Shown here: positions 1-7,477 of the stretch, piece by piece
How the letters are laid out: each line of letters opens with the position of its first letter
Position numbering within the stretch: position 1 is the stretch's first letter
NCBI RefSeq assembly: GCF_001598335.1
Contig: NZ_BCYT01000013.1
Location: forward strand, 22,282-86,281
DNA from: Sphingobium abikonense NBRC 16140
Lineage (GTDB): Bacteria; Pseudomonadota; Alphaproteobacteria; Sphingomonadales; Sphingomonadaceae
Reading direction: 5' to 3'
DNA: 64,000 nucleotides
Made by a program: the position numbers and the translations under genes
Notes under the pieces: generated by a model
Seen by the model: the letters and a program-made list of their open reading frames with translations, nothing else
What the model was told of the DNA's origin: nothing
Database searches by the model: none

Positions 1-55
1 CGATCTGCCGCCGAAAGTCTTCCAGCGCGGCAAGCGACCATTGGACACGCCTCAC
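1..55 (-). CDS. ParE/RelE-family toxin, N-terminal fragment cut by window edge
   Basis: Only the first 18 codons are inside the window. A GTG start overlaps the stop of the antitoxin gene by 4 nt (GTGA). The residues read VRRVQWSLAALEDFRRQI, which matches the usual beginning of ParE-type toxins (an aromatic, then SxxAxxDxxxI). Known members are ribosome-dependent RNases or gyrase poisons. The call rests on the short N-terminus plus the adjacent ribbon-helix-helix antitoxin, so the subfamily cannot be decided here. Confidence 0.65.
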   Translation of the reverse strand, partial: MRRVQWSLAALEDFRRQI

Positions 56-312
56 TGCTTAGGCGACCGCATACCCTCGATCATGGCATCGAGCTGGTCC
101 ATGGCTTCGTCGTGCGGAATGGTTCGCCCGTTTTCGACGTCAGCCAGGCCGCGCTGAATGCCCTCGATGATCTGGAGTTCGCGTTCGACATAAGCGGTCA
201 GGGCTTCTGCCGCCAGAAAGGACCGGCTCCGTCGCATTCCACTGGCAAGACGGTCAAGTTTTGCGCGGGTTTCTTCGCTTACGCGGATCGTCATCGTCGT
301 GGTTGCAGTCAT
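52..312 (-). CDS. Ribbon-helix-helix antitoxin (ParD/CopG-like)
   Basis: An 86-residue protein whose N-terminal third carries a ribbon-helix-helix signature (TMTIRVSEETRAKLDRLA) followed by SRSFLAAEALTAYVE. This is typical of antitoxins that bind their own operator as dimers. The acidic C-terminal part (IPHDEAMDQLDAMIEG) is the usual toxin-neutralising tail. I chose the ATG at 312 because GGAG lies 8 nt upstream; an ATG-like start at 333 is also open. It overlaps the toxin gene downstream by 4 nt, so the two form a translationally coupled toxin-antitoxin operon, presumably autorepressed by the antitoxin. Confidence 0.85.
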   Translation of the reverse strand: MTATTTMTIRVSEETRAKLDRLASGMRRSRSFLAAEALTAYVERELQIIEGIQRGLADVENGRTIPHDEAMDQLDAMIEGMRSPKQ

Positions 313-373
313 GCGGTTTTCTCCGTTGTACACAAGCTAGCACAAACGCATCACTTTGTCATCTCTTGGGCGA

Positions 374-952
374 TTATGCCCATTCCAGGCGCGCCGTTTC
401 ATCCATGTCGGCAAGGACAAGGAGGTGCGTCAGGCGTTCGGCATTGGCGGCGACACCCGTCTCCAGGCAGCGCCGACGCACCGCCGGATGGGCGAGCCGC
501 TCCCTGATCGGTTCGATGCCAATTTCACCAACATCATCGGGCGAAAGGCCAAGGCTTGCGAGCAGCGCGTGGGCATCGGTGGAAGCCAGATCGAGTTCCA
601 GCCCGGCGTCGGAGGTCAGGGACACGCGCACCCGAATGTCGCGCGAATGGAGGCCGGGATAGATGGTCACGCGGCGCTGCCGAAATTGGGCCTCTTCCAT
701 CACCGCGACCACATCGGGATCATGGTCGAACAGAGTGCAGATGGTGGCGAGCGCGATGGGGCAGATGCACGCATCGAACTGGTAGGAGAGGAAATTATGC
801 TGCCCGTTTTCCGGGTCGAGCAGCACGGTTCCGAGACGATCGCCTTGCTCTCGAAGCAACTGTCGAAAGGCCGCGAGCTGCCGCGCGGAGATCGTGGCGT
901 GCCGAAAGGCGCCGTCATCGGAATTGGTAGCGATGCGGAATCTGATGGACAT
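374..952 (-). CDS. Conserved hypothetical protein, 192 aa
   Basis: I do not recognise a named family. The protein is soluble, without membrane segments, rich in Leu, Asp and Arg, and has two Cys in an ACICPIALAT stretch near residue 60 that could suggest a buried Cys pair. The ATG at 952 is preceded by GGGAGG, giving a firm start. A polypurine element typical of this gene block lies 32 nt upstream of the start. It sits between the parD-like antitoxin and a DUF2493 gene, on the same strand as most of the block. Confidence 0.7.
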   Translation of the reverse strand: MSIRFRIATNSDDGAFRHATISARQLAAFRQLLREQGDRLGTVLLDPENGQHNFLSYQFDACICPIALATICTLFDHDPDVVAVMEEAQFRQRRVTIYPGLHSRDIRVRVSLTSDAGLELDLASTDAHALLASLGLSPDDVGEIGIEPIRERLAHPAVRRRCLETGVAANAERLTHLLVLADMDETARLEWA

Positions 953-984
953 CTTGTCCTCCCTTGTTGGTCCGCTTTGCCGCG

Positions 985-1000
985 CCCCCTTTTCTCTTTG
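985..1000 (-). promoter_or_regulatory. Polypurine leader element, copy 1
   Basis: On the coding strand it reads AAAGAGAAAAGGGGG, 32 nt before the start of the gene at 952. It resembles the purine-rich element found before at least eight other genes of this block. Function unknown. Confidence 0.4.
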
Positions 1001-1164
1001 CTCTGGGAAAGCCGTTCATGGTGCCCACCAGAAGCAAAACCGTCGGACGGGGTGCCGCCTCGAAGCGGCGTCGAAGGGGTTCGATGCCCCTGAGCGCCGC
1101 ATGATCAAGCAAGGAGAGGGACAAGAGGCCCCGGCCTTGGCCGGAGCCTCTCGGAACCGAGGCG

Positions 1165-2175
1165 TCAGCGCCCCTGGCGAACCCGAGCGGCCATGCGCTG
1201 CGGCGTCGGGCGGACGGTCTGATGGGCGAGCTTCACGACATGCAAAGGGACACCTGCCTGCCGCAGCTTCTGTGCGAGGTTCATCTGGATGCCGCTGCCT
1301 TCGCAGACCACGGCTTCAACCGGCTTGAGGGCCAACAGGCGATCGTTGCGCACGAACGCGGCCTTGGCGCCCAACCTTCGATCCAGTCGGAACATGATGA
1401 CCTTCACGCCTCGCGCTGCCGCCCATGCCTGAGCGATGGCGTCGCAGCCTTTCGCCTGCGCGGTTGTTGCGAGCACCATCTCCGGAATTCGGGCTTTGAT
1501 AGAGTCCAGACCCTTCCAGAGCAGGTCATGATCTTCCCACTGCTGGCCGCCCGAGAAGGCGACGATGGGGCCTTCGGGACTGAACTGCTCGCGGCGTTCC
1601 CGGCCACGCGCTGCAAGGAAGTCGCGGGCTTCGATCATCGATGCGGTGACGCCCTTCGAAACCCGGCTGCCACGCGTCGGCGCGTAGGGGCGTCCGGTCT
1701 CCACACGGTAGACCTCTGCCGCATGGTCGCGCATGCATTCCATGGCGTCGCGGCACCCTTGAAGGGTCTGGCAGAGCATCTGCGCTTCTTCGATCTGGGA
1801 AGCGTAGATTTCGCTGGGATCGAAGCTGCGCGCGAGGTCGCCGAGTTCCTTGGCGGCATCGTCTTCGCGGTCGTTGATGCGCTTCGCCACGACATGGAAG
1901 CTGTTGACGAAGCCCCAGGCGAGGTCGCCCGCGAAGGGTTCGAGACGGGTATCGCGGAACACGTCGAACAACGTCGCCATCACCATCTCGACTGCCGCGC
2001 GGGCTTGGTCAGGATCTGGCATTTCGAGCTGCTCGCTCTCGTCGACCGGCGAGAGCTTCGCGCGCTCGTCATGCTCGAGAAAGGCGTCGGCGTAGAGCGA
2101 ACTGCGTTCGTCCGTACCCGTTTCGGTGGCGATGTGGCTGGCGAGATCGGCGAAGTTCGAGAAACTGTTGGTCAT
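1165..2175 (-). CDS. DUF2493 (SLOG-fold) domain protein
   Basis: A 336-residue protein. The C-terminal third, from about residue 205, carries the DUF2493/YspA-like SLOG signature: IVAFSGGQQWEDHDLLWKGL, then a CDAIAQAWAAARGV helix and a late EAVVCEGSGIQMN loop. SLOG domains bind nucleotides or nucleotide-derived ligands. The N-terminal two thirds are helical and acidic and resemble plasmid-borne DUF2493 proteins of alphaproteobacteria. Their biochemical role is not established. I placed the start at 2175, where GGAGG lies 8 nt upstream; a TTG four codons earlier is open but overlaps the ribosome-binding site. Confidence 0.85.
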   Translation of the reverse strand: MTNSFSNFADLASHIATETGTDERSSLYADAFLEHDERAKLSPVDESEQLEMPDPDQARAAVEMVMATLFDVFRDTRLEPFAGDLAWGFVNSFHVVAKRINDREDDAAKELGDLARSFDPSEIYASQIEEAQMLCQTLQGCRDAMECMRDHAAEVYRVETGRPYAPTRGSRVSKGVTASMIEARDFLAARGRERREQFSPEGPIVAFSGGQQWEDHDLLWKGLDSIKARIPEMVLATTAQAKGCDAIAQAWAAARGVKVIMFRLDRRLGAKAAFVRNDRLLALKPVEAVVCEGSGIQMNLAQKLRQAGVPLHVVKLAHQTVRPTPQRMAARVRQGR

Positions 2176-2187
2176 TTGAGCCTCCAA

Positions 2188-2616
2188 GGATTGGATGTCT
2201 CATCCGTTCGATGAGGCTTGCCTCAGGGCATGCGGTGGTCAGGGAGGTCAGGCACGGCGACCGGCTTGCCGTCGCCGCCGCCACGCGGGGAGCGGGGGAG
2301 CCGATTTTCTGACGGAGCCGCGCCAGCGGCATCGGGCTGAAAATTGGGGGGACCGCTCATGCTTGACGGACCGCCAACCCCGCATGCCACACTAGGCAGA
2401 CACAAGAGAGGAATAGGGGTGTATAACCTCACCCTGCGTCACCATCCCGCAAGGGGATCGTGACCCGGATGGGCGGAGACGCGCTCGCGCGGCTCCGTGA
2501 GGTTAGCCGGGGTCGGCCACAGGCCGGCGGCGGCTTAGCGAATAGAGCCCCGGTCCCGTCCGGCGCGCTGCGCGGGGCGGGATGCGCCGAACGCGCAGAC
2601 GGCTATTTCTGCGTCG
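2188..2616. other. Divergent intergenic region without a supported gene
   Basis: About 430 GC-rich bases separate the minus-strand DUF2493 gene from the plus-strand gene at 2657. A 45-codon open frame on the minus strand (2223-2360) lacks a ribosome-binding site and has low-complexity composition, so I do not call it. The promoters of both flanking genes must lie here; only the LexA box at its right end is recognisable. Confidence 0.5.
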
Positions 2617-2631
2617 GAACATCGTTGGAAC
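2617..2631. promoter_or_regulatory. LexA box (SOS operator)
   Basis: GAAC-ATCGTTG-GAAC is an exact GAAC-N7-GAAC site, i.e. GTTC-N7-GTTC on the other strand, the established LexA operator of alphaproteobacteria. It ends 25 nt before the start of the gene at 2657, a position suited to repression. Three more exact boxes occur in this window, two of them at mutagenesis genes. Confidence 0.7.
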
Positions 2632-2656
2632 TTTTCAGCGTCGATCATAGACTGAG

Positions 2657-3196
2657 GTGATGCAGGGGGAATCGAAAGCCTATCCAGGCGAAGTCGCGAC
2701 ACCGAACGATATCAGGCAGCTCGCCGACGAGTATCGCGGCGTGGCACATGATCTGATGGGCCGAGGCAAGCGCGGCAATCCTTCGAGCTGGGCGCCCGCG
2801 CGGATGACGGCAATCCAGGCAATCGAGCTTTACCTCAACGCGTTGCTGCTGGCGCGCGGCGTGAAGCCAGCCGAGATCAGAGGCTACCAGCATGACCTGC
2901 GCAAGCGCACAGCGAACCCCGCGGTATCCGCCCTGCGGCTGCGCCAACGCACGCTCGACCATCTCGGCAAACTAAGCGAAGGCCGAGAATATCTCTCGAT
3001 CCGCTATGGCCCCGAACTGAGCGGCGACTTGTCCCAGCTCAATCGCCTGATGGCGACGCTCGACGAGGTCGCCATCAAGGTCGCAGGCGCGCTCGACAAG
3101 GCGAACGCTGCGCCGGCAACGGCCGCTCCACCGGCGAGGCCGGGACCGTCAACGGTCCCGGCCCGCGGGGCGGCGCCTGTCGTCACATCGGCCTGA
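2657..3196 (+). CDS. HEPN-like helical protein, probably SOS-controlled
   Basis: A 179-residue, mainly helical protein. Residues 15-110 look like a HEPN domain: a first helix (DIRQLADEYRGVAHDLM), then ARMTAIQAIELYLNALLLAR, a YQHDL motif, and a final LSIRYGPE segment. HEPN proteins include RNases of toxin-antitoxin and defence systems, but many are non-catalytic. No clear R-x4-6-H catalytic motif is obvious to me, so RNase activity is uncertain. The Ala/Pro-rich tail from about residue 155 appears disordered. Starts at GTG 2657 and ATG 2660 are both possible. It faces away from its neighbours and is preceded by an exact LexA box. Confidence 0.7.
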   Translation: MMQGESKAYPGEVATPNDIRQLADEYRGVAHDLMGRGKRGNPSSWAPARMTAIQAIELYLNALLLARGVKPAEIRGYQHDLRKRTANPAVSALRLRQRTLDHLGKLSEGREYLSIRYGPELSGDLSQLNRLMATLDEVAIKVAGALDKANAAPATAAPPARPGPSTVPARGAAPVVTSA

Positions 3197-3260
3197 TCCA
3201 GTCGATGGCTTCGCGTCCCGATGCTGTCGCTGGCGGGGTCAGGCGCGTGGCTAAACGCTG

Positions 3261-3467
3261 CTATGCTTCCCGCGCGGCCGCGGCGCGTTCCGCCCGTTCA
3301 TAGGCGCGCTTGAGATTGTAAGGATGATTGCCGGCGCGAACGCTCAGTTTGTGTTCGCCTATGGTGAGGTCAAGGCCAATGCCGAGGCGATTGCACAGCT
3401 TGGCGGCTTCGTCACAGACGTTTTCGATAACGACCGGACCTTCGACGTGGGCGGACAGGATGATCAT
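3261..3467 (-). CDS. Small conserved plasmid protein, 68 aa
   Basis: The protein begins MIILSAHVEGPVVIENVCDE and ends in an Arg/Glu/Ala-rich helix. The first half reads like two short beta strands plus a helix; the family is unknown to me. It follows the 109-aa gene at 3541 on the same strand, with which it probably shares a transcript. Longer upstream extension in this frame is possible but would overlap that gene antiparallel to its composition, so I use the ATG at 3467. Confidence 0.65.
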   Translation of the reverse strand: MIILSAHVEGPVVIENVCDEAAKLCNRLGIGLDLTIGEHKLSVRAGNHPYNLKRAYERAERAAAAREA

Positions 3468-3540
3468 GGCATGATCCTCAACACGGGCAATGCAGGAACG
3501 GCGAGCCCAGGGGTGGACTCGCCGGGAGGCGTGTGACGGG

Positions 3541-3870
3541 TCAGTGGACCGACCCGTCGTAGGAGAGGAGGAGATCGGGGCAGACGAGCTGATGTTCGGC
3601 GGCCACCAGCGACCAGGCGGCGGCGAGCTCGTCATGATATTCACAATCAACGATCGCATCGGCGCTGGCTTCGCCGAACTGGGCTTCCTCGAACGACCGG
3701 ATATGGGCGGCGTCCGCAGCCTCGGTGATCGCGCCGGCGAGATGCGCGGCGATTTCATGACGGTTGAGCTGGTCGGCAGCCCGGCGGATGCGGGCGACCA
3801 GATGGGGGTTGAGGATTTCGATCCGGTGGGCGACCCCGGCGATCTCTTCAAAGCTGGCAAGCTGAAACAT
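3541..3870 (-). CDS. Conserved hypothetical protein, 109 aa
   Basis: A small acidic, helical protein starting MFQLASFEEIAGVAHRIEIL. It contains several Asp/Glu/His residues (VDCEYHDELAAAW) but no recognisable catalytic motif. The ATG at 3870 directly abuts the ssb stop codon (3871), and GGAG lies upstream within ssb, so ssb and this gene are translationally coupled. Its conserved place beside ssb suggests a role in plasmid DNA processing or early establishment, but this is inference. Confidence 0.7.
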   Translation of the reverse strand: MFQLASFEEIAGVAHRIEILNPHLVARIRRAADQLNRHEIAAHLAGAITEAADAAHIRSFEEAQFGEASADAIVDCEYHDELAAAWSLVAAEHQLVCPDLLLSYDGSVH

Positions 3871-4251
3871 CTATCGTCTCCGTGAAGATGAGGGGGCGGC
3901 CCGAGGGCCGCCCGTCCGGGGCCAGAAGAACTCGATTTCCTCAGCGACGATGTCGGTGTTGTAGAAGGTACGGCCGTCCCGCTCGTTGCGGCTGTAGCGG
4001 ATTTCGCCGACGACCATGAGCTTGTCGCCCTTCTTCTTGTGGTTGGCGACCGACTTGCCTAGGCCGTTGAACGCTTTGACGGTGTGGAATTCGTCGTAGG
4101 TTTCGGTGTAGCCGTTGTCGCCTTTTTGGACCTGGCCGTCCTTGATGACGGGCTTGCTGGTGACGAGGGAGAAGCTTACGCCGCCCTTGCTGTCGGTGCC
4201 GAAGCGGCTGATGTCCGAGGTGATCCGGCCTGAGAGAAAAACCTTGTTCAT
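3871..4251 (-). CDS. ssb: Single-stranded DNA-binding protein
   Basis: A 126-residue OB-fold SSB. It starts MNKVFLSGRITSDISRFGTD and continues with the family's YDEFHTVKAFNGLGKSVANH..KKGDKLMVVGEIRY block and aromatic residues (F, W, Y) for base stacking. It is shorter than chromosomal SSB (about 165 residues). It lacks the flexible tail and the acidic DDIPF-type tip that recruits repair partners, ending instead in SSSRRR. Plasmid SSBs commonly protect incoming single strands after conjugation. The start is supported by GGAAGG 9 nt upstream. It heads a short operon with the 109-aa gene. Confidence 0.93.
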   Translation of the reverse strand: MNKVFLSGRITSDISRFGTDSKGGVSFSLVTSKPVIKDGQVQKGDNGYTETYDEFHTVKAFNGLGKSVANHKKKGDKLMVVGEIRYSRNERDGRTFYNTDIVAEEIEFFWPRTGGPRAAPSSSRRR

Positions 4252-4803
4252 GATGCTGTCCTTCCTTTGCGCCAGCGGGCCGATCCCGCTGGGATGAAAA
4301 GACGACGAAGCCCGGGCATGAGGGGCTGGCGCACCGAAGCGTCAGCGCAGGGGAACCTGCGATCTTCCGGGTGGTGCGGGCAGAGGCCGTCAGGCCTCAA
4401 CACGGCCGGAAGATCGCGGGTTGCGCCGGCCCCGCACGGGCGTAGTGTTCATCCCTTCAAGCGGGTGGCCGGATGGCCCATCGGGACAGGACTGACGGGA
4501 ACGAGAGGTATGAGGAAGACGGCCGGATTTTGGACGGCCGCGACCAGGCGCCGATGCGGTTAGTCGCTGCCTCTTCGTTGCACAACCCGCGCAAGGCGCG
4601 CGTGGCAAGGCGGGAACAGGCTGGCCGGGTGCCGCGATGTTCTACCAAGGCGGGCGGTCTCCGGTATTGCAGCAAGGCGCGCGGAAGGCGCACGCGGCGT
4701 GACCGTCGGCCGCGAAAGCCCTCGCGGCCTCGGTGGTCCAAAATGAGCAGTGCAGATCACAGGCTGTAGACGCCCAGCACGGCGACGCATCGGCTCGCTG
4801 CGA
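4252..4803. other. GC-rich non-coding gap with nested hairpin
   Basis: About 550 bases between ssb and vapC. Open frames exist on both strands, but all are Arg/Pro-rich with no ribosome-binding site and look like chance frames in GC-rich DNA. The only structure I see is the nested inverted repeat at 4359-4417. Confidence 0.5.
4359..4417. repeat. Nested inverted repeat
   Basis: GCGATCTTCCGG at 4359-4370 is perfectly complementary to CCGGAAGATCGC at 4406-4417. Within the loop, GAGGCC-GTCA-GGCCTC (4383-4398) forms a second hairpin. The structure lies about 110 nt upstream of the ssb start on the ssb strand. It could be a transcript leader structure or a single-strand hairpin; no T-tract follows, so a terminator is unlikely. 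Confidence 0.6.
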
Positions 4804-5217
4804 TCAATGTGGGTCTGTGATCCAGTTCTCCACTTTGAGCGCGCGTACGCGCGAGAACTCGCCCATGTTGGCTGTCACGAGCGTTGCGTCCAAAGCATAG
4901 GCGTGCGCGGCGATGAAGAGATCGTTGGGTCCAATGGGCTTCCCGGCAGCTTCGAGCTCAGCGCGAATTCCGCCATATTCTGTATCGGCCGGCACATCGA
5001 GGGCGAGAATTTGGACGCTGTCGAGAATGGCGTCGATTTGCGCGAGCAGCCTCGGCGACCCCTTTTTGGCGCAACCGTAGCGCAGTTCCGCCGCGGTAAC
5101 GATGCTGACGCAAATGGCATCCGGCCCAACCTCGGCAATGCGCTTTGCGACACCGCCGTGAGGATTGCGAGCCAGTTCGGAGATGATATTGGTGTCGAGC
5201 ATATAGAGGCTGCTCAC
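4804..5217 (-). CDS. vapC: VapC-type PIN-domain toxin
   Basis: A 137-residue PIN-domain RNase. The acidic residues of the active site are visible: D8 in YMLDTNIISEL, E44 in the TAAELRYG motif, and D99 with the later D residues in GPNDLFIAAHAYALDATLVTAN. VapC toxins cleave tRNA or rRNA in a Mg-dependent way and are held inactive by VapB. It overlaps vapB by 4 nt (5214-5217), the usual translational coupling of this operon type. Length is normal for the family. Confidence 0.93.
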   Translation of the reverse strand: MSSLYMLDTNIISELARNPHGGVAKRIAEVGPDAICVSIVTAAELRYGCAKKGSPRLLAQIDAILDSVQILALDVPADTEYGGIRAELEAAGKPIGPNDLFIAAHAYALDATLVTANMGEFSRVRALKVENWITDPH

Positions 5218-5480
5218 AGGTCGATCGCCTTGGCCGGCAACAGCGTGTCGTCGATATCGGGGAATTGATCGTCAGGTCCCAGCGGTTCGAGACTGGCGAG
5301 AACCTCCAGGATATTCTTCCGGCGGATCGGCTCGATGATAAGGCGGGCGCCGTCGCGATAAATCATGACACTTGTCCCGGGGAGTTCGAAATCCGCAGGA
5401 ATACGCACAGCCTGGCTCTTGTTGTTGCGAAACAGCTTTGCCTCACGTGCGGGCGTGGGATCGGAACGTCGGGGATCCAT
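5214..5480 (-). CDS. vapB: VapB-type antitoxin (SpoVT/AbrB fold)
   Basis: An 88-residue antitoxin. The region AKLFRNNKSQAVRIPADFEL is the classic swapped-hairpin AbrB-like DNA-binding motif of VapB proteins. The acidic C-terminus (DDQFPDIDDTLLPAK) should wrap the VapC active site. The ATG at 5480 has an ideal AGGAGG 5 nt upstream. The direct repeats just upstream are candidates for its autoregulatory operator. Confidence 0.92.
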   Translation of the reverse strand: MDPRRSDPTPAREAKLFRNNKSQAVRIPADFELPGTSVMIYRDGARLIIEPIRRKNILEVLASLEPLGPDDQFPDIDDTLLPAKAIDL

Positions 5481-5493
5481 GAAGCCTCCTTTG

Positions 5494-5514
5494 CATATAC
5501 ATCAACATATACAT
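5494..5514. promoter_or_regulatory. Candidate vapBC operator/promoter
   Basis: CATATACAT occurs twice (5494-5502 and 5506-5514) with a 12-bp period in an AT-rich patch 14 nt upstream of vapB. The patch stands out in otherwise GC-rich DNA and fits both a -10 region and a VapB binding site. Confidence 0.5.
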
Positions 5515-5633
5515 AAATGATAAGCCGTTCAAGGCCGACGCTGACCATCGGCGCAGTCGGGGCGCCGACATTCTGAGTCCAACCTGGGCGAGGTAGGGAA
5601 GACAATCGGTCCGCGCGCCAAGCGCGGGGGGCG

Positions 5634-5828
5634 TTAGATCGTCTTGCGGCGCCGGGTCCGGCCGACATGGTCGGCTGATGCCTCGATATCGATGGCGAGC
5701 TGGGTCAAGGTGCGATGGGCGCCGAGGCGCTGCAGCCCGTCCATACGCGGGTCGCGATGGAGGTTGGCGATGCGTAAGCGGATGAGCGATGCAGCCACCC
5801 GCAATGTGTGGGGATCAAGCTCGGCCAT
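5634..5828 (-). CDS. Small hypothetical protein, 64 aa
   Basis: A short helical, Arg- and Leu-rich protein (MAELDPHTLRVAASLIRLRI start). I do not recognise the family. No good ribosome-binding site is visible before the ATG at 5828. Support comes from sensible composition, position in the same-strand gene series, and the 46-nt gap to the upstream gene. It could be part of a three-gene transcript with the gene at 5875. Confidence 0.5.
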   Translation of the reverse strand: MAELDPHTLRVAASLIRLRIANLHRDPRMDGLQRLGAHRTLTQLAIDIEASADHVGRTRRRKTI

Positions 5829-5874
5829 GAGTCGCGTAATAGCAGAAATGCTGCTCTACCGGGAGCCAGGCGTG

Positions 5875-6183
5875 CTAATCGCCGTCAAATTGCCGCCAGC
5901 GCTGGACGAGCTCGACCATGTCGGTTTTTCGCCCGAAGGCATCTGGATAGATCGCGCCTTCGTGTTGGCCGAGAAAGCCGATGATCGTCGTCATATGGGT
6001 CGCGATCGTGGCATCGACACCAAAAAGGTCGGCGATGGGAAAATGTCCACAATCATCGCCGTTCCACCAGGCCAGGAGGAAATTGGCGACCCGGCGGGAC
6101 TGCCCGGTGTCACACCGGGCAATCTCGATCAACCGATCAAGGGCCGCGGTCGCGGCTCGTTTGCCAAAGGGACCTTCTTCCAT
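5875..6183 (-). CDS. Conserved hypothetical protein, 102 aa (DUF7673-like)
   Basis: The protein has the pattern RRVANFLLAWWNGDDCGHFPIADLF-GVD, then helices rich in Thr and Gly. This aromatic-Asn-Gly-Asp signature recalls small plasmid proteins of the DUF7673 type, but the match is from memory and tentative. The start at ATG 6183 has GGAG 14 nt upstream, which is loose. The gene follows a decayed DUF6915-type remnant and belongs to the minus-strand block. Confidence 0.6.
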   Translation of the reverse strand: MEEGPFGKRAATAALDRLIEIARCDTGQSRRVANFLLAWWNGDDCGHFPIADLFGVDATIATHMTTIIGFLGQHEGAIYPDAFGRKTDMVELVQRWRQFDGD

Positions 6184-6225
6184 CGACCTTACACTCCATC
6201 ATATTGCCAGGAGGATCATGCCTTA

Positions 6226-6445
6226 GCCGTCCTTTGCAAGGAAGAATCGAGGCCGGGCGAGCGGGCGGGATTGCCGCGAAGGATCCAGGGCAGCGGCTGT
6301 ATGAGCCGGACCCAATCGGCGAACGAGGGAATGCGGCCCAGATCTTCAACCACATGTTGTTCGCCGATAAGGCGCACCGGCACCTCGGGCTGGTCACTGT
6401 TCGTGATGGTGACCCCGAATACCGTCTCGGCCTTTATATGCCCTC
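6226..6445 (-). pseudogene. DUF6915-type gene remnant (C-terminal part only)
   Basis: Read on the minus strand, codons give KAETVFGVTITNSDQPEVPV, then RLIGEQHVVEDLGRIPSFAD and WVRLIQPLPWILRG, ending at a TGA at 6226-6228. The GEQHVxEDLGxIPSxADW stretch is the hallmark C-terminal half of DUF6915-type proteins. The usual N-terminal half (about 60 residues) and any start codon are absent; upstream the frame runs into a polypurine element and the end of the DUF736 gene. A GAGGGCATAT just before the frame suggests the deletion or frameshift junction. Confidence 0.65.
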
Positions 6446-6458
6446 CCCTCGTCGGCCG
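6441..6458 (-). promoter_or_regulatory. Polypurine leader element, copy 2 (degenerate)
   Basis: On the minus strand it reads CGACGAGGGGAGGG, directly before the DUF6915-type remnant. The element probably belonged to the intact gene. Confidence 0.35.
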
Positions 6459-6529
6459 GGGGCCGCGCGGAAACGAGAAAAGGCCCCCGCCCCTATGCGG
6501 AGCGAGGGCCCTATTGAGGGTGCGAAGGA

Positions 6530-7003
6530 TCAGCCCGCGAAAGCGTGTTCGCTCGACGACTGGCCGAGGCCGGCCTCGGTGCGTTCGCGCGCCGCCTCGC
6601 CCACGCTGGCTTCGGCGCCTTCACCGGGCAGTGGCGGCAGGCTGTCGTCCGCCTTGGCCGCCATTTCGGCCGCGAGATCGCGGCGGCGGGTCGGGCGGGA
6701 CCAGACGATGTTGTAGCTGCCGTCGTCTTGGCGGAACGCTGAGATGTAGAGCGGCGCGGCCAGGCTCGGATCCTCGATCTTGCCGTTGAGGAAGGCCTCG
6801 CCGGTGCCGTTCGAGAAGAGTTCGAAGAGCGCGCCGACCTGCACCCATGCCCGTGAGGCGGAAAGCGCCAGCACTTCGTACTTGGGCGCCTTGGGATTGG
6901 AGGAGTGGAGCTCACGCAGTGCAATGGTCATGGCGATCGTGAGCGTCGCGATCTTGCCGACGTGGATGCCGGCGTCATTCTGCTTGATGGAACCGATGTT
7001 CAT
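6530..7003 (-). CDS. DUF736 domain protein
   Basis: A 157-residue member of DUF736, small proteins found almost only on plasmids and integrative elements of Alphaproteobacteria. The N-terminus MNIGSIKQNDAGIHVGKIAT and the block SAFRQDDGSYNIVWSRPTRR are diagnostic. The function is unknown; these genes are often in the early-transfer or anti-restriction regions of conjugative elements. The C-terminal 60 residues are low-complexity and acidic/Ala-rich, longer than the roughly 100-residue core. ATG 7003 has AGGAGA upstream and a polypurine element 52 nt before it. Confidence 0.9.
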   Translation of the reverse strand: MNIGSIKQNDAGIHVGKIATLTIAMTIALRELHSSNPKAPKYEVLALSASRAWVQVGALFELFSNGTGEAFLNGKIEDPSLAAPLYISAFRQDDGSYNIVWSRPTRRRDLAAEMAAKADDSLPPLPGEGAEASVGEAARERTEAGLGQSSSEHAFAG

Positions 7004-7055
7004 GGGGATTCTCCTGGATGATGGCTCGAACTCCCGTGTCCGAGACACCTTCCTC

Positions 7056-7074
7056 CCTCCCCCTCCTCTCCTCG
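7056..7074 (-). promoter_or_regulatory. Polypurine leader element, copy 3
   Basis: Reads GAGGAGAGGAGGGGGAGG on the coding strand, 52 nt upstream of the DUF736 start. Confidence 0.45.
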
Positions 7075-7150
7075 GCCGTTCGGCCGAGCAGGCGCGTTAG
7101 CGCCCCAATCCGAGGTCCGCACTTCGCGGCCTCGGGGTCGAGGTTCCCGG

Positions 7151-7477
7151 TCAGTGGAGCGAGCCGAATAAACCGCGCTTGGCCTCAGCCTGGTACGCAC
7201 CGTCTTTTACGCCGATGCTTGCGCGCATGTCGGCTTCGAGTTCGGCCGCGAGACCATTGGGTATCTCCGTGTAGGGGGCAATAATGGCGATCGCGGCCTC
7301 GGGCGTCGACAATTCTCCCGGTTCCGTGCCGAGCCAGATCGTTGCCTCACCCTCGTCCGGCTCGTTCTCGGTCGGAGTGAAGACTTGGGCGAAGAAGGTT
7401 TGGAGCGGTCGGTCCCATCCGACGACGACGCGACACGCGCCGCTGCCGGCCTTGGGCTTGAGGTCGTATCGGCTCAT
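7151..7477 (-). CDS. Conserved hypothetical plasmid protein, 108 aa
   Basis: It begins MSRYDLKPKAGSGACRVVVG and continues WDRPLQTFFAQVF, so two beta strands carry paired aromatic residues, followed by an acidic stretch and an ATIWLGTEPGE segment. The family is unknown to me. It overlaps the 61-aa gene upstream by 4 nt (7474-7477), and the whole series down from the GHKL ATPase appears to be one operon. That coupling suggests a common job, but no activity can be read from the sequence. Confidence 0.7.
   Translation of the reverse strand: MSRYDLKPKAGSGACRVVVGWDRPLQTFFAQVFTPTENEPDEGEATIWLGTEPGELSTPEAAIAIIAPYTEIPNGLAAELEADMRASIGVKDGAYQAEAKRGLFGSLH

Noticed and set aside
2223..2360. A 45-codon open frame on the minus strand starting MSGPPNFQPD
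   Set aside because: No ribosome-binding site, low-complexity Pro/Gly/Arg composition and no family signal.
4457..4790. Long overlapping open frames in the gap between ssb and vapC
   Set aside because: They are on both strands, Arg/Pro/Ser-rich and lack start signals, as expected by chance in GC-rich DNA.
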